From NCBI GenBank assembly GCA_037951165.1, contig JBBDHG010000029.1:563501-627500 (forward strand): a stretch of DNA of 64,000 nt, given 5' to 3'. Origin of the DNA: Lophius americanus (lineage: Eukaryota; Chordata; Actinopteri; Lophiiformes; Lophiidae). Of the stretch, positions 23,341 through 37,000 are shown in pieces. Within the stretch, counting starts at the first letter, position 1; each line of letters starts with the position of its first letter. A program made the translations under genes and the position numbers. The notes beneath the pieces are model-generated. The model was not told the origin of the DNA and searched no databases. It saw only the letters and a program-made list of their open reading frames with translations.

Positions 23341-26300
23341 CAGCTGTCAATCAGTGTGATTGATTGTTTGCTGTTTTGATTTACAGGCCGGTTTGATTGA
23401 TCTGTTTGAATCTGTGACTGCAGGTGTGTGTGCGCGTGCGCATGTGTGTGAGAGAAACCTTTTCAGGCCTAAATGCGTTTTCACCTTCTGATGACGTCAC
23501 AGATCAAACAGGCTGATCTGATCATTCAAAACCGCAGATTCTTTTTTCTTTTTTAAATATAAAAAACAGTTTTTAGTAGAAAACATACGTTTTATCTGCA
23601 TTTTTGTATAAAACATAAGATTATTTTATTTAAAGAAATATAGTTTTATTAAGAATAACTACAGATTTTTAAAAAAGGTGCAGTTTTATATAAAAGGGAA
23701 TTTATAGAAAAACACTATATAGTTAACCTGTATGATTAAGAAACTAAAGCAGTTCCATACAAATGAATTTATTTAATAGTTATCTTTAGTTTAGTCACTC
23801 TTGCATAAATTAAAAAGCAAAATGATGTGGAAAAGTGCGACAGGTGGTCTCATATATATATATATGTTTCAAACATGGAGTTACTTTTATTTAAATTGAT
23901 ACTATGACACATGACCTTCTTCTTCTTCTTCTTCTTCTCTGATTATGTTTGATGATTAATTTTTTTTACGCATCAAGGAGTTTCAATGTTTGTGGCCTCG
24001 CCTACAGAAACCAGCCGATTGGCTGCTGCTGCTCTCTGATGTTCCAGTTGACTCTAATGAATCTGTCCACCGTCGCTCTTCATCTTTCGGATCGATCGGA
24101 TTCCCCCGGTGTCTGTGTGGGCCGATCCGGTTCAGCTGAAAGCAGATCGAACATGAGATTCTGAGGTTTCCTCTCCTCCGAGCTCGTCTCAGTCGGCCGC
24201 GGGAATGTTGATCAGCCTGTTGAGCGCTTTCATCAAAACCAACCGCACGGTTCTCGGTGTTCCGTCAGCGATGGAATGACAGCCTCAATTATACAGAAGT
24301 TATTTTTAAACCATCGTCGAGATGAAGGTCGGCCTTTAAACGGGTCACATGATGCATAACCCCTTTGTACTTACGCCTATTATTCATTTCTATAACTCTA
24401 ATTCTTTGTTTGGTTCAGGTTGGCTGTTTTGTTCAAAGCAGTGTATATTCCCCAGTCGGCCAAAACATTACAACCGCTGACAGGCAGAATAAGGTTAATC
24501 CTCGTAACCATGGTTACGGGCTTTTGGTTGGCCGGTGAACATTTTGTCGGACGACGGGTCCAGAGCATCTCCAGAACTCTAGGTCCTCCTGGTTTGGCCT
24601 ACTTCAGTGGTCTAATGAGAAACAACAAGTGAGCTGAAGACTGGGTCATGGCGCCCGGGGCTCATCGACGCCTTTGAGGTGTGACGGCTAACAGTGTTGT
24701 CTGATCCCACTGAGGAACTACTGAAGCAGAAGTCGCTACGCAAGGCGTCAGAAGACCCAGTGAAGCTTACCAATCCAGCATCTGTGTCCCACCTCAGACT
24801 AACAGAACCTCCAGAGTCCCTGTGGGGTCCGGGTCTCGACGGGTTCGAGCTGTTTTGGCGACAGAAAGGGGAAAATATACCTTAAACAGGCAGGTAGTCA
24901 TAATGTTATGGACGGTTATTTCAATAGAAAAAAAGCCTCCTGCTTGTTCTTGCTTGTTTTTCTGTATTTTTTATTTTAGTTTTAGAGTTGATTGATGAAA
25001 CTCCGGGCGGTTCTTAGAATCATTGGCTGTGGCCCGGTCTGGAAGCGATTTCCTGCTCGCTTGAGTTCTGACGGCGTTGGCGGAGGTTTGAACTCTCCGA
25101 TGAGGTGACCTGACAGGCGCCAGTGAACCCTGGTGCCTGTGGATCCTGTGGATCGGTGAGGTCGTCGCTCGCAGGCAGGAAGCTGAACTAAAGCACAATA
25201 ACGCGCTTCTCTTCAGCGTAAAGCAGCTGCAGTCAGCTGATTCTTTTTCTGAGGATGAACCTCCCAGAGACGGTCCCTGTTCTTCACCAGAACATCGGAC
25301 CTCTGCCTGAAGTCACTGCAAAATCAACGTTTATGTTCACTTTACAGAGAGAACACTTCTGCCTAAGAGCCTCTCTTAGATGATCCAGGGACTTCAGAAA
25401 GGATGTAATAACTGGTTGGACTGGAATAACTGGTTCCAGACAAACTACCAGGTTGGTTGGTTGGTTAGTAGGGTAGTTGACTGTGTGATTGGTTAAGTAA
25501 TTGGCTGCCTGGTCATCCTGTTGACTGGTTGGTTGGTCGGTCGGTCTGCCTGTTGACTGGTTGGATGCATGGCCGGTTGGTTGTCTGGTTGGTTGTCTGG
25601 TTGGTTGTCTGGTTGGTTGTCTGGTTGGTTGTCTGGTTGGTTGTCTGGTTGGTCGGTTGGTTGTCTGGTTGGTCGGTTGGTTGTCTGGTTGGTCGGTTGG
25701 TTGTCTGGTTGGTCGGTTGGTTGTCTGGTTGGTTGACTGGTTGGTCGGTCGGTCTGCCTGTTGACTGGTTGGATGCATGGTCGGTTGGTTGTCTGGTTGG
25801 TTGTCTGGTCGGTTGGTTGTCTGGTTGGTTGGTTGGTTGGTTGGGTGTCTGGTTGGTCGGTCGGTCTGCCTGTTGGTTGGTTGGATGCATGGTCGGTTGG
25901 TTGTCTGGTTGGTTGGTTGGTTGGTTGTCTGGTTGGTTGGTTGGTTGTCTGGTTGGTTGGTTGGTTGTCTGGTTGGTCGGTCCGTCTGCCTGTTGGCTGG
26001 TTGGTTGGCAGAATTATTGCCAGCCTTTTTAGGTATGTGTGGGTATTATATTTAAAAATGATCCGTGAAACAGTATTTCAATGATCACATTAACGCGTAA
26101 CGGCATTTCCATTTATGGAAACTAATACTAGCTAGCACTCTGAAAGCCCGCCTCCAGTTTTTCCACTATATCTCATATCTCGTATGATGACCTCATCAAA
26201 TGTCCCTCAAGGAGATCTACCTCCAGTCTCTCATATTTTACTGATCTAGTTCTTAATCATAGCCGCATCTAATTTCAGGACTTCAATCAGGGGGAGTTTG

Positions 26301-26905
26301 CTTGTACAACGCAGGGGGTTTGGGACTTTTCATGGATATACCCGTGCTGTCGGTGACGACTACGCAGTATTAGATCAAAGACAAACATGTTCTGGAATCG
26401 GGGCGAGGCTTCACGTTCGACCGCAAACTATATAAAGTCCCAAACGGACTTTTGAGTAGGCAGCTGATAACAGTGTACCTCCAAGTCAAAGAAGACGACG
26501 AAGACACAAAGGCCTTCAAACTGGACCGGGTCATCTTAGTGGATCTTTACTAGTGGAGGATTAAGTGAGCGACCCCTTAACAGGAAGAGAACAAGATTGT
26601 TGTTGACACTCGCCGTCCATCTAAAGTCTCCCTGACGCCACAGCGGGTGTCATTCCTCAGGCCTCTCCGCCGCCTGCGGAATGCCGGGTCGCCATTTCAA
26701 CAGCGCTAACAACCAGCCGCCACATCTCTGCTGCTTCGCTCGGCCTAAACTAACAAAGGCTCTGCTGTAGCGGCGGCTCTTTGTTGCGGCGCCATTGTGC
26801 CGGAGCCAGAGATCAAACCAGGAACCCTCCGAGGAGAAATCTGTCCAACGGTCGGACCATCGTGAAAATGAAATCCTGGTATGACATTTGTTCCCTGTGG
26901 GAACA

Positions 26906-26939
<34 letters not shown>

Positions 26940-27386
26940 GGTTGGGCAGGGTTTACTGCTTCCTGTCTGCAGCTCTGTGACTTCCTGTCTTAAGACGCCC
27001 TGTTCCCATCTGGGCGACAAAACAAGCCCTCGGCCCCTGACTGTTTATGTCCTCCCCTTCGTCTCCTTCTTTATCGTCTTCATCAGTTTCCTCTGATTGC
27101 TGTCTTCATCTAGATCACATTATAGTACACACCATCATCATCATCACGACCACACCTTCCTCCACGTCATCCTTCAGTCCAACTGGTCCCAGTGGGGCTG
27201 ATGGTGAAGAGTACGCAGTAAATCTGGTGGGGGGGAGGTGTTTATGTAAGGGGTCAAAGGTCGGGTGATGGGGAGGTTGTCGTGGAGACGACCTGCAGGT
27301 GCTTCCTCTCTGTCAGTGTTTGATGGACGTCATAAAAGCTGCCTCAGCCTGACCGGATGATTTAGTGCACGCGCTCATGTCAGCTG

Positions 27387-27450
<64 letters not shown>

Positions 27451-29710
27451 ATATCTCTACCCTACATCTATCCGAGTGCTGGAGTGTTTCCTCACCAGCG
27501 TTGTAGGTCAGTGTTTGGACCAGGAAGGTTCTGACGGGACAAACGAGCTGTTTGACTGCTGAGGCAGGCAGACAGACAGGCAGACAGACAGACAGGCAGA
27601 CAGACAGGCAGATGTTACATAAGCAGCGCTGAAGACCATCGGAGCCGAAAGATGATTCACACACATTATCTAATTACACCCAGTGACATCAGCCTCAGCC
27701 GTCTCCTAGGGAACGCGGCTCGCCCACTCCCCCTCTCTCTCTCTATGTGCGTCATCAATTAGAGAGAACAGAGGCGGGCGAGCGACCCTGAGCGACCCCC
27801 AGAGAGAGAGAGGTTTCTGTCGGGGTCTGCAGGAAGGAAACAGTTGGGAACCTTTAGTTTCCTGCAGATCCATCAGGCAGAAGGACGCCGAGCTCGGAAT
27901 GGGAGGACGGACAGGAAGACGCGTCCTCCCTCCGGATCAGGACCGACACTCGGATGGACCTGCCGCCGTTTGACACCAGGAGGTTTCAGGCAGATGTTGG
28001 CGGTCCCTCCCAAACTAGGATGTGTGCAGAACCAGAGCTTTAGGTGCTGGTCTGAAGAAGTTTGTCCCCAGAATCGTTACAACCCTGAAAAGTTGGGGAC
28101 ATTATGGACTCTTCATCCCCGCCGGGTCCGCCGCAGAACCTTCGTGTTGACGCAATAACTCAAAGTATATTTGATGGATCAGGTTCAGATTTCACAGCAG
28201 CATAGATCTCAGTGTGACGAAGATCTGGATCTGTTTTTAGGAAAGGTCGGTTATATATCACCGCCACTAGGGGGAGCCTAATCTCCAAAAGGTTTCGGGC
28301 CATAGATTCTTAACCGTTGGTCCGATTTAGCCAGAATTCAGTGCCGATGAATCCTTTCATTGTAAAGGTCATATTTTAGTCAGTTCGCAATTTGACTCAT
28401 TTGAGAAGTTCAGTCAGGGGGGCTGTTTGTACGATCGGGGACATACCTCTGTTGTCGGGGACGACGTGTTTTTCTTTTATCTAAAGGACAGTTTCTTGTA
28501 ATATTTAGACGGACTTTCCCTTTACAAGATGTCACGGTTCAGATCCTACAGGGACGCCAAGAATCTTGAGTTGGACCGGGCCCACCTCATGCAAAACTAG
28601 GGTGTCACCGTGACCCGCTGGAATCTGCTTCTGATTGGTTTGGCATGATGATGATGAGGAGGAGGAGGAGGAGGAGGAGGTTTTGGACTCAGCCCCTCAC
28701 TGGAACAACAATAAATAAGAAAACAACGATTTCATGAGACAATGAGGAAGAGGAGGAGATATCAGATGAAGGGGTTACGACACCGATCGCGTTAATGCTT
28801 CCAGCTCTCTCTGGGAGAGGTACCACGGCGCCAAACAGCAAGAACTCATCGGAACAAAGTCTGCTAAGTGTGGCTGATCTGGGTCGGTTTGGGTCAGGAA
28901 CCAGAGGGGGCAGAATGTTTCAGATTTTCTCTTGTTGGTCTTTATTCTTTTATAAAGGTACGTGTCCGAATGTTGGGAAAGAAATCCCGGATCTGCGTCG
29001 AAATGAGTTTTTTCTGAGCGGATTGAACTCCCGGCGCCATAAAAGAAGAAGAAAAAAAGATCATGACTTTGACCCCTCATCTGGATCCACTCTATAATCA
29101 AAGCTCGTCCGTACTTCACCAGGACTCCTTCTAGCAAGTTTAATAAAAATCCTGTGTTATCCTGCCAGCAGTGTTGGAGCTAAAAACAACAACAACAACA
29201 ACAACAAACTGAAATCTCAAAATCTCCTCCTCGTCCCCTTTGACACATTACTCCCAGGTCTTGGAAACCCCTGCATGTATTTCGGGGGCGTCTCGCACAC
29301 AAACGTGGGCGATCGCATTACTTCTGGCTGCGGGGAAACTGGGCCAGAACCGACCCGGGTGTGGCGAACGCTGTGTCCGCATACTTTTGGCCAGGTGTGT
29401 GTGAGTGGGAGTAGAGGTCAAGGCCCGGAATCAGTTCCCCGTCGCCCTCAGGCCTTCCCAGCAGAGAGATAATGCCGACACCTGCAGCATTAGCGGCTGC
29501 GCTGCTCTGCACCACAACGGTTTCCGTGGCAACCAAGGGCAGCGCATCGCCGCGGCGCAGCACTTTGACTTCGTGGAGTGTGTTTGCGGCGGATCGGGTC
29601 GGGGGCCGGTGTGTGTGCGTATCTCTCTGCAGGGTGGAGTGCTGGAGTGTTTGTGTTTCTGCCACACAATGAGAGAGAGAGAGAGAGGGGGGAGAGAGAG
29701 AGAGAGGGGG

Positions 29711-29741
<31 letters not shown>

Positions 29742-31021
29742 AGAGAGAGGGGCTGAGTGTAAACAGAGGAAGTGGAGATTTAGTTAAATATCTCCTCATG
29801 CTGAGACCTGGCTCTCCTCTCTGTGTTCAGACCTGGTGTGGGCTCCACTGTCTTCTCATGTTCAAACATCTCCACGCCGCTGCGGCGGCGTCTCCGTGAG
29901 ACCCGTGTGAAGCGGGCGCGGCGCCGTGGGTGGGCCCGGATCACCCACTTGGCAACCAGCCCATCCTGAGAGACTGGAAGGGAAGTTTCCTCAACGTTTA
30001 TTATACGTTTGGTAATTCACGCTTGGAGCTCCAGCTCCTCCGTCGTCTCCAAGCGGAAAGGTCATATCGCCGGGGGGGAGAAGAAACCCAATCCCCTGCG
30101 TTGTACAAGCAAGATTTGACTCGTGAATTATCACAAGTTAGCGGGTCAAATGAGGTCAAATTGGACTCAATTAAGTCATAAAAAAGGGATTTTTGTTGAG
30201 AGCACCCCCTGTTGGGGAAAACTTGCACCATTGAAGTAAAATATAATATACCTTATAAAGATTTCTTGGAGTTTATTCATATGCACAACAATTTCAACTA
30301 AATCTGGCCGACGTTTGAGAAATTGTGACAAAATAGAAAAACTCCCCCTAGTGGCGGCAATATGCAACATACCTTTCCCAAAATCACTCCAGTTCATCCT
30401 CGTCAGATTATTGGTGTGACAAAAATCAGAGGGTGAAATAAGATTTTATTTTAATTCTTTAGGATGAAGAGCAGACTTCCGGCCAAGGAGGCAAATATAT
30501 CCGAGTGGTTCTGAGAGCTGACTGCAGAACTCTGGAGTCTTAACGGTCCCAGAGGGACGTTTGGGTTTACAAACAGTCGGCAGTCCATGAATATTAAATA
30601 TCGTAAAGTCCAGCGATCAATGCAGAGAAATGTGAGCTCTGGCATCCTCCGCCGGGATCCGACCTCACCGCTGAATGAACCCGCCGCTGGTGGTCCGATC
30701 GGAGCGGGAGAAGTTGTTCTGGTTGTTCAGGTGCAGCGTGAAGACTGTAGTGACATCAGGTGGTGAGGTTCCACCTCCATACTTAAACCTGCAAGCCTGG
30801 TTCAGTCTGTTATATGTTCCACGTTGGTTTCGTTCAGAGACTTCAGGACTCGTGGCTCTGAGCTCCTGCTAGCTTTAGCCGCTCTGCTAACGTTTGGCTT
30901 CTTAACTTGCTGTGTTCCTCCCGGGGTTGTTGCTCAACCGTTTATTTTGTCCCTGCGGATCAGAAGGTCTGGTCCTCGCTGCTCCTCCGTCCGTCGGCGT
31001 TAGCCTGGGGCTAACCGTCTG

Positions 31022-31061
<40 letters not shown>

Positions 31062-34000
31062 GCAGATGTCCAACTACAAGCGAACTACGTTTGAGGAGGA
31101 GGAGGAAGAAGAGTCGGACGCTCCGGCCGAAGCGGCGCCATCTCCTGACAGCGTGGAGGTCAGCAAACGCACACAGACCGAAATAAGAGAGGGCAGAGCA
31201 GCCGATCGGAGAGCAGCGTTGTTTTTGTCAGGGACGGCGTCTCCCTGAGCGCCTGGGGTCGCTTCCAAGTCCTCAACTCTCAGCCCTCGATCCCGGGCCA
31301 GTCGGAAGGCCGGCTCCCGCTGCCAGACTTTGGGGGTCTCGGACTAGAAACACAAAAAAAATGGGGCCACCGGCCGTAAAGGGCCGAGCAGCAGGGGGTC
31401 TGGAGCGCGGCCAGCCGGGAAGGATAAACAACAAATGGGAGCTCTGTGGAGGAGAGAAGGAGGAGGTGCTGCTGAGGCCTGGAACACAATATTGTGTAAA
31501 AGTATTTGACCCCCCCCCCCCCAAACCCGGTTGCTTCAGACTAGACCGTATAAAACAAGCTGAGTGAACAAAATAAACGTTTCAGAGAATCTTTTTCTCT
31601 TTTGAGACAAAACAAAAAGGTTCTTTAAAAAACAGCCGGGTCTCTGTGAAAAAGTATTCACCCCCCCCTTAGAAGCTAAATTTAAAAACTGAACTGAATT
31701 CTGGTCTTTACCAGTAAAGTCTGACTGAGAATGTCGGGTCATCAGTCCACAAGTTGAAGCTCAGACCCAACTGGGTCATGTAGTTGAAGCTCAGACCCAA
31801 CTGGGTCATGTACAAAGACACCATCATGGACCTGAACCCCTCTGAGATGCTGTGGGGGGACCTGAGAAGACCAGTTCTTGTTCACTGGAGCAGTTGAGGG
31901 AGGAAGAGTGGGCCAGAATCCCACCAGACAGCTTTCAGAAGGGTTCCCTTCTTACATGAAATAATCAGTCAGAACTTGGGTCGGGTTGATTGAAGGTCCG
32001 ACACTGTTTAATGGGAGGTAGGAAAAAACCAGGAAGTGGTCTGACTCTTGTTCTCCCTCTCAGGTGGGCTTCAGGAAGGGAGGAGTGGACATTCTGGGCA
32101 GGAGGACTCAGCTGGAGGTTCTTCTGTCGGTTCTGCTGGTCGCCGCCCTGCTGGCTCTTCTGGCCTGTCTGCTGGTTCTGGGAATAGGATTCAGCTCAGG
32201 TGACAGAACACCTGCCTCCGTCACCCTGCCCTCTCCACCTCCTCCACCTTCTCCACCTTCTCCACCTCCTCCACGCTCTCACTTTAACTTTCCTTCTTCG
32301 TCTTTGTCTTTTTGACTAACTGGTGTTTCAATCTTTGCCCTCATTTTGTCTTCCCCCCCCCCCCCCCCCCCCCCCCCTTCACATTCTCACCACCTCCTCC
32401 TCCTCCTCCTCTTCCTCTCACTTCATTCCCCCTTTCTCCTCTTTATTTTCCTCCCTATGGGACAAATTCCTGTCTGACTCGTTCCTTCCTGTCCCCCCTT
32501 CCTTCATCGCCCCGTCTGTCCTTCATCGTCTCCGGAGCGTCTTCCTCCCCCGATGCTGCTGTTACCACTTATTCTTTTACCTTTTTCCAGTCCAGGTTCA
32601 CACGGGGAAACGGTCCAGGAGTTTTCCCAAATAGTGTGAATAGGTGAAAAAGGGCGGAGTTACTTTACAGAAACACACGATGCAGGATTTTTAACCAGAT
32701 GATCAGTGAGACTCTCTCTCTCTCTTTTCCTCCATTCTCCACTTTACTCTCTCGCCCAGAGATGAAATCTGCCGCTGATTTTATTCTGTTTATCCAACCC
32801 TCCCTCCCTCTGCTTCACCACACCCCCTCCGTGTCCTCCTCCTCCTCCGCGTCTCCTTGCCGTGTCGACTGCTGCCTTATTATTCCCTTCCTGTCGTCAC
32901 CCATCCATCATCCATCACACCCCCCCACCCCCCCTCCTTTCTTCACCTCCCTTTCCCCCACATCCGTGACTTTTCCTACCCTAACCCTTCCTTCGTTTCA
33001 CCTTGACTTCTCCTTTCCCTTCCTCTTAAATGCACATCCTCTTCCTCTCCTTCCCCTCCTTTAGGTAACTGCCACCTCCACCCTTCCTCCCCTCCCTTCC
33101 ATTTCATTCCAATGGTTTCCCTTCCCTTCCCCCGCCACGCCCACCCCTCTCTCTCCCACCGCGCTCTTATTCTCTTAAAAGTTTCTTACTCCATTTTCTC
33201 TCCTCTCCAGTTTTACTAATTTCTTCTTCATATTATCCCTCGCCCGCCTCCATCTACTCTTCCTCCTCTTCCTCATCACTAGCCACTCGTTTCCTATTCT
33301 CCTCCACCCACTCCCTTCTCTCCCAGCCTCCTGTGTTTTTCTTCCTACGTTCTAGCAAATCAAACGTTCCCCCTGAAGAGTCCTCTCCAGTGTTCTGACC
33401 CGTATGTTCTTCTCCGTCCCATGATGCCTTGCAGACAGGGACCACGGCCTGTGCCTGACTGAGGCCTGTGTCACGGTGGCGAGTAAGATAGTGGAGGCGA
33501 TGGACCGCAGCGTCGACCCGTGCCAAGACTTCTACCAGTTCGCCTGTGGAGGCTGGATGAGGAAAAACCCGCTGCCTGACGGACGGTCGCGCTGGTCCAC
33601 GTTCAACAGCATCTGGGATCAGAACCAGGCGCTGCTCAAACACCTGCTGGGTAAGATGGGCCGAGAGCGAGAGAGCGCTGGGTTCCTAACGGGTCAAACC
33701 CAGGAGACCGGACCTGCTCTAAAAAAATAACCTGGTGCTGGTGCCAGTGCTTAGGTGGTTCAGTTTTGGGAGCCAGGAGCTGGTGCTTAGGCTGTCGAAA
33801 AGCAAAGAGGTCCTACTTAGCCAGGCTCTGGCTCCAAACCAGCTCTGGAACCAGCTCGGTGGGAAAGTGGTAACAGAGGTGAAGGCCAAAATTTTCCAAG
33901 TTTATTCATTATGATTATTATTATTGTCACTACTATTTTGAAAATATTAAATGGAAACAAAATGAAAAGCCGTTTGAAAACGATCTATGACGAAGATCTC

Positions 34001-37000
34001 CGTGTGTGAAAGCAGAAGGTTTGACCTCTTTCTCTCTTATGTCCGAGGGCACGCCTCAGGGGTCTGTCCTGGGACGAATGACTGTTCACGATCAGAGCTG
34101 GTTTTGATAGCGGAATAATCGACTATCGATTTATTGAAACGATTTATGGACTATTCAGGTTGACAAAAGCTGATGACAAAAACAAAAGAGGGCGGGGCTT
34201 CACCCTTTTAGGCATGTGGTTTTAATGTTATGGCTGATGCATACATGAGCAGGAGGTTACAGACCGACAGACATTCGGTCTGGAGTTTCATTTAAAATAC
34301 TGGAGCGGGAGACTCCGTTTGACGCGTGGTGAAAATAAACTTAACCTTTTGATTGGCGTCCTTCCTCCTCTTCCTCCCCCGCGTCACGTTTTTTTTTAGT
34401 AACATGCATCCTGGACGTGTTTTTGCAGAGAACGGAACTTTTAACGGCAGCAGCGAGGCGGAGAGGAAGACCCAGTCCTACTACCTCTCCTGTCTCAACA
34501 CGCAGCGGATCGAGGAGCTGGGAGCTCAGCCTCTCGTCGACCTCATCGCCAAGGTAACCGGGCCTTTTTTGCTCTTCGTCACCGTGGTAACCGCTTCTTC
34601 CCTCCGGTACAGCAGCATCACCTGGAAGTCCGTCTGATGGCTCCGGCTCAGAGGACAGAATGAACAAAAGAGGAAGGAAGTCAAAATGTTTACCATCAAT
34701 CAGGTATTAAGGGTTAGAGATTTTTTAGAAATAGAGCCGGAAATGCCCACAGGGACCTGAAGGCACCATATTACATCATCTTTATATCTACCAATAGAAT
34801 CGCATTTTAATTCAGACCTTTTATTTTTTAATTATTTTTACTATTCAATATCCAAATATTATATTTAATCCGATAATAAACGATAAACTCTATTAACAAA
34901 AGTAATTTGTTTTTATAAATATACTTATACTAATTTCTAAATACTTTATTTTCCATGTCAAGTTCTATAATCAAAGTTGTTCTTGTGGGTTTTTTTTACC
35001 CAATTGACAATTTAAAAAAAAAAGAGATAGAGAACAGCCTTGAATATTAAGGGTTAAATATTATTATATTTGCATCCCAAACGTCGTAGAGTGGGAGTAT
35101 GATGATGATGAGAAGATGAAGTATAAGTACCTCAAAGGTTTCATTTAAGAGTAAATGTTCGCAGAAACGGTCGATTCACAGGAACGTTCAGAGTTTCGGG
35201 GATCTGGAGAAGTGGAATAGACGTCAGCGGTCTGAAAGAAAGAGGAGAGTTTCATCAGCAAACAGGCGTAGAATAAAGACGCCGCTTTATTCTGCTTCAT
35301 CCGGGCCGTTTGGGCAGAAACTGATTTCCTGCAGTGAATCTTATGATTGACAGTCGGACTCTTTGTTCCTGTAGATCGGCGGCTGGAACATGACGGGTCC
35401 CTGGGAGAAGGACAACTTCATGGAGGTTCTGAAGGTGGTCTCTGGTCCGTGCAGAACTCAGCCTTTCTTCAGTGTGGGAGTCAGTGCTGACCCCAAAAGC
35501 TCCAACAGCAACGTCATCCAGGTGAGCCTAAACCCGACTGGACCCTAAACCCGACTGGACCCTAAACCCGACTGGACCCTGGACCAGCTCCAGAAAAGCT
35601 GGACCAGCTTTGATTTCTGGTGAAGACCTTCATAACACTAAAGGGGTCCAGAGGTGGCCCAGGTTTCTGTTCTGTGTCTGATGTTCTTGACTCACTCTCC
35701 TCCGCCCAGCTGGACCAATCAGGGCTCTTCCTGCCGTCCAGAGACTACTACCTGAACAAGACAGCCAACGAGAAGGTGAGGAACCCCGGAGGGAAGTTTC
35801 CTGTCCTGACCGAGAATCTTAATAAGATTAGCTACACAAAACAAAAGTCGCGTTTATCCGATGAACTGACAAGTCCGAGTTGTTCACGGTAAAGACTGAG
35901 ACTCTAATCCCAGGTGCTGGTGGCGTACCTGGACTACATGGTGGAGCTGGGGATGCTTCTGGGTGGAGAGAAGGTCTCCACCCAGCTTCAGATGGAGCAG
36001 ATACTGAAGTTTGAGACGGCGCTCGCCAAAATCACCGTCCCGCAGGACCAGCGGCGAGATGAGGAGAAGATATATCACAAGGTCACCATCGCTGAATTAC
36101 AGGTGAGGTCAGCCAGGAGTCTGTTCGACGCCCGCCGCGCTGAAGGTTCCTTTAAATGTACGTATTTACAACTTGTAACTACTTATTCATCTTCCTCCTC
36201 TTCATCGATCCTTCGTTATAGAGGCGAATAGTTTCTTCTTCGTCTTTCTGATCACTCTGTGAACGACATCCTATCAGATTGACTCTATTCACCTATGGAC
36301 ACGCCTCAGGGCTCTGTCCTCTCACCCTTACTCTTCAGTTTTTACACAAACGTGCAAAACCAAAATAAGTATGAGAACAGAATCGTATCTGGATCGTATG
36401 TGAATCATATTAGGATTATATCTGAATCATATTTGGATTATATCTAAATCATATTAGGATTATATCTGGATTGTATGTGGATCATATCTGGATCATATTA
36501 GGATTATGTCTGAATCATATTAGGATTGTATCTGGATCGTATTAGGATTATATCTGAATCATATTAGGATTGTATCTGGATCGTATCTGGATCATATGTG
36601 AACGTATTGGCATGAGAACAGAACCATATTGAGGTTCACTGATGATTCAGTCATCGTGTGTCGGCTGCATGACGATGAATCCAGCGCTGGATGAGTTTGT
36701 CTCCTGGAGGTCCACAGAGCCAAAACAAAAGTCGGATCATATTTCAGAATCAATTCCTCCAACCATGTGCCTAGCGTCATCCAGAACCAGGTCGTCCTCT
36801 GTGTGGACAGAACTATGAATATCTGGGGGCGTTTAGAAGCTCAGAATGAACTTTGAGAGGGATTGTGAGGCGTTTTAGTCAAACCGGCGCCGGTTCTGTC
36901 TGAGGACTCGACCTCCTTTTCACACTCTGACCGTATTTTATTCCGCTTTTATTAATCCACATTCGTCTCTCTGTCTCGTTTCTTTTCAAAACCAAAACGT

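Larger units (their letters stand above)
23203..31065 (+). other. ece2 intron 1, no gene seen
   Basis: 7.9 kb. It contains a Tc1 relic (24447-24924), the GGTTGG array (25452-26012), small CA/TG repeats (26909-26938, 27391-27447), a (CAGACAGG)n at 27566-27612, R1 copies, a GA repeat (29671-29753) and unique stretches without a supported exon. About 26560-26790 is CpG-containing and has SOX-like AACAAAGG and CTTTGTTG words. It could be an enhancer. Confidence 0.7.

Noticed and set aside
22788..23379. Long overlapping frames on both strands around ece2 exon 1
   Set aside because: CpG-rich sequence has few stops. Only the 11-codon segment 23170-23202 has homology and a donor.
25529..26084. Trp/Gly/Leu/Val-rich + frames and Asn/Gln/Thr/Pro-rich minus frames
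   Set aside because: Translated GGTTGG minisatellite, open in several frames at once.
29405..29899. Overlapping 164- and 122-codon frames around the GA repeat
   Set aside because: Driven by the GA microsatellite and GC-rich flank. No recognisable protein.
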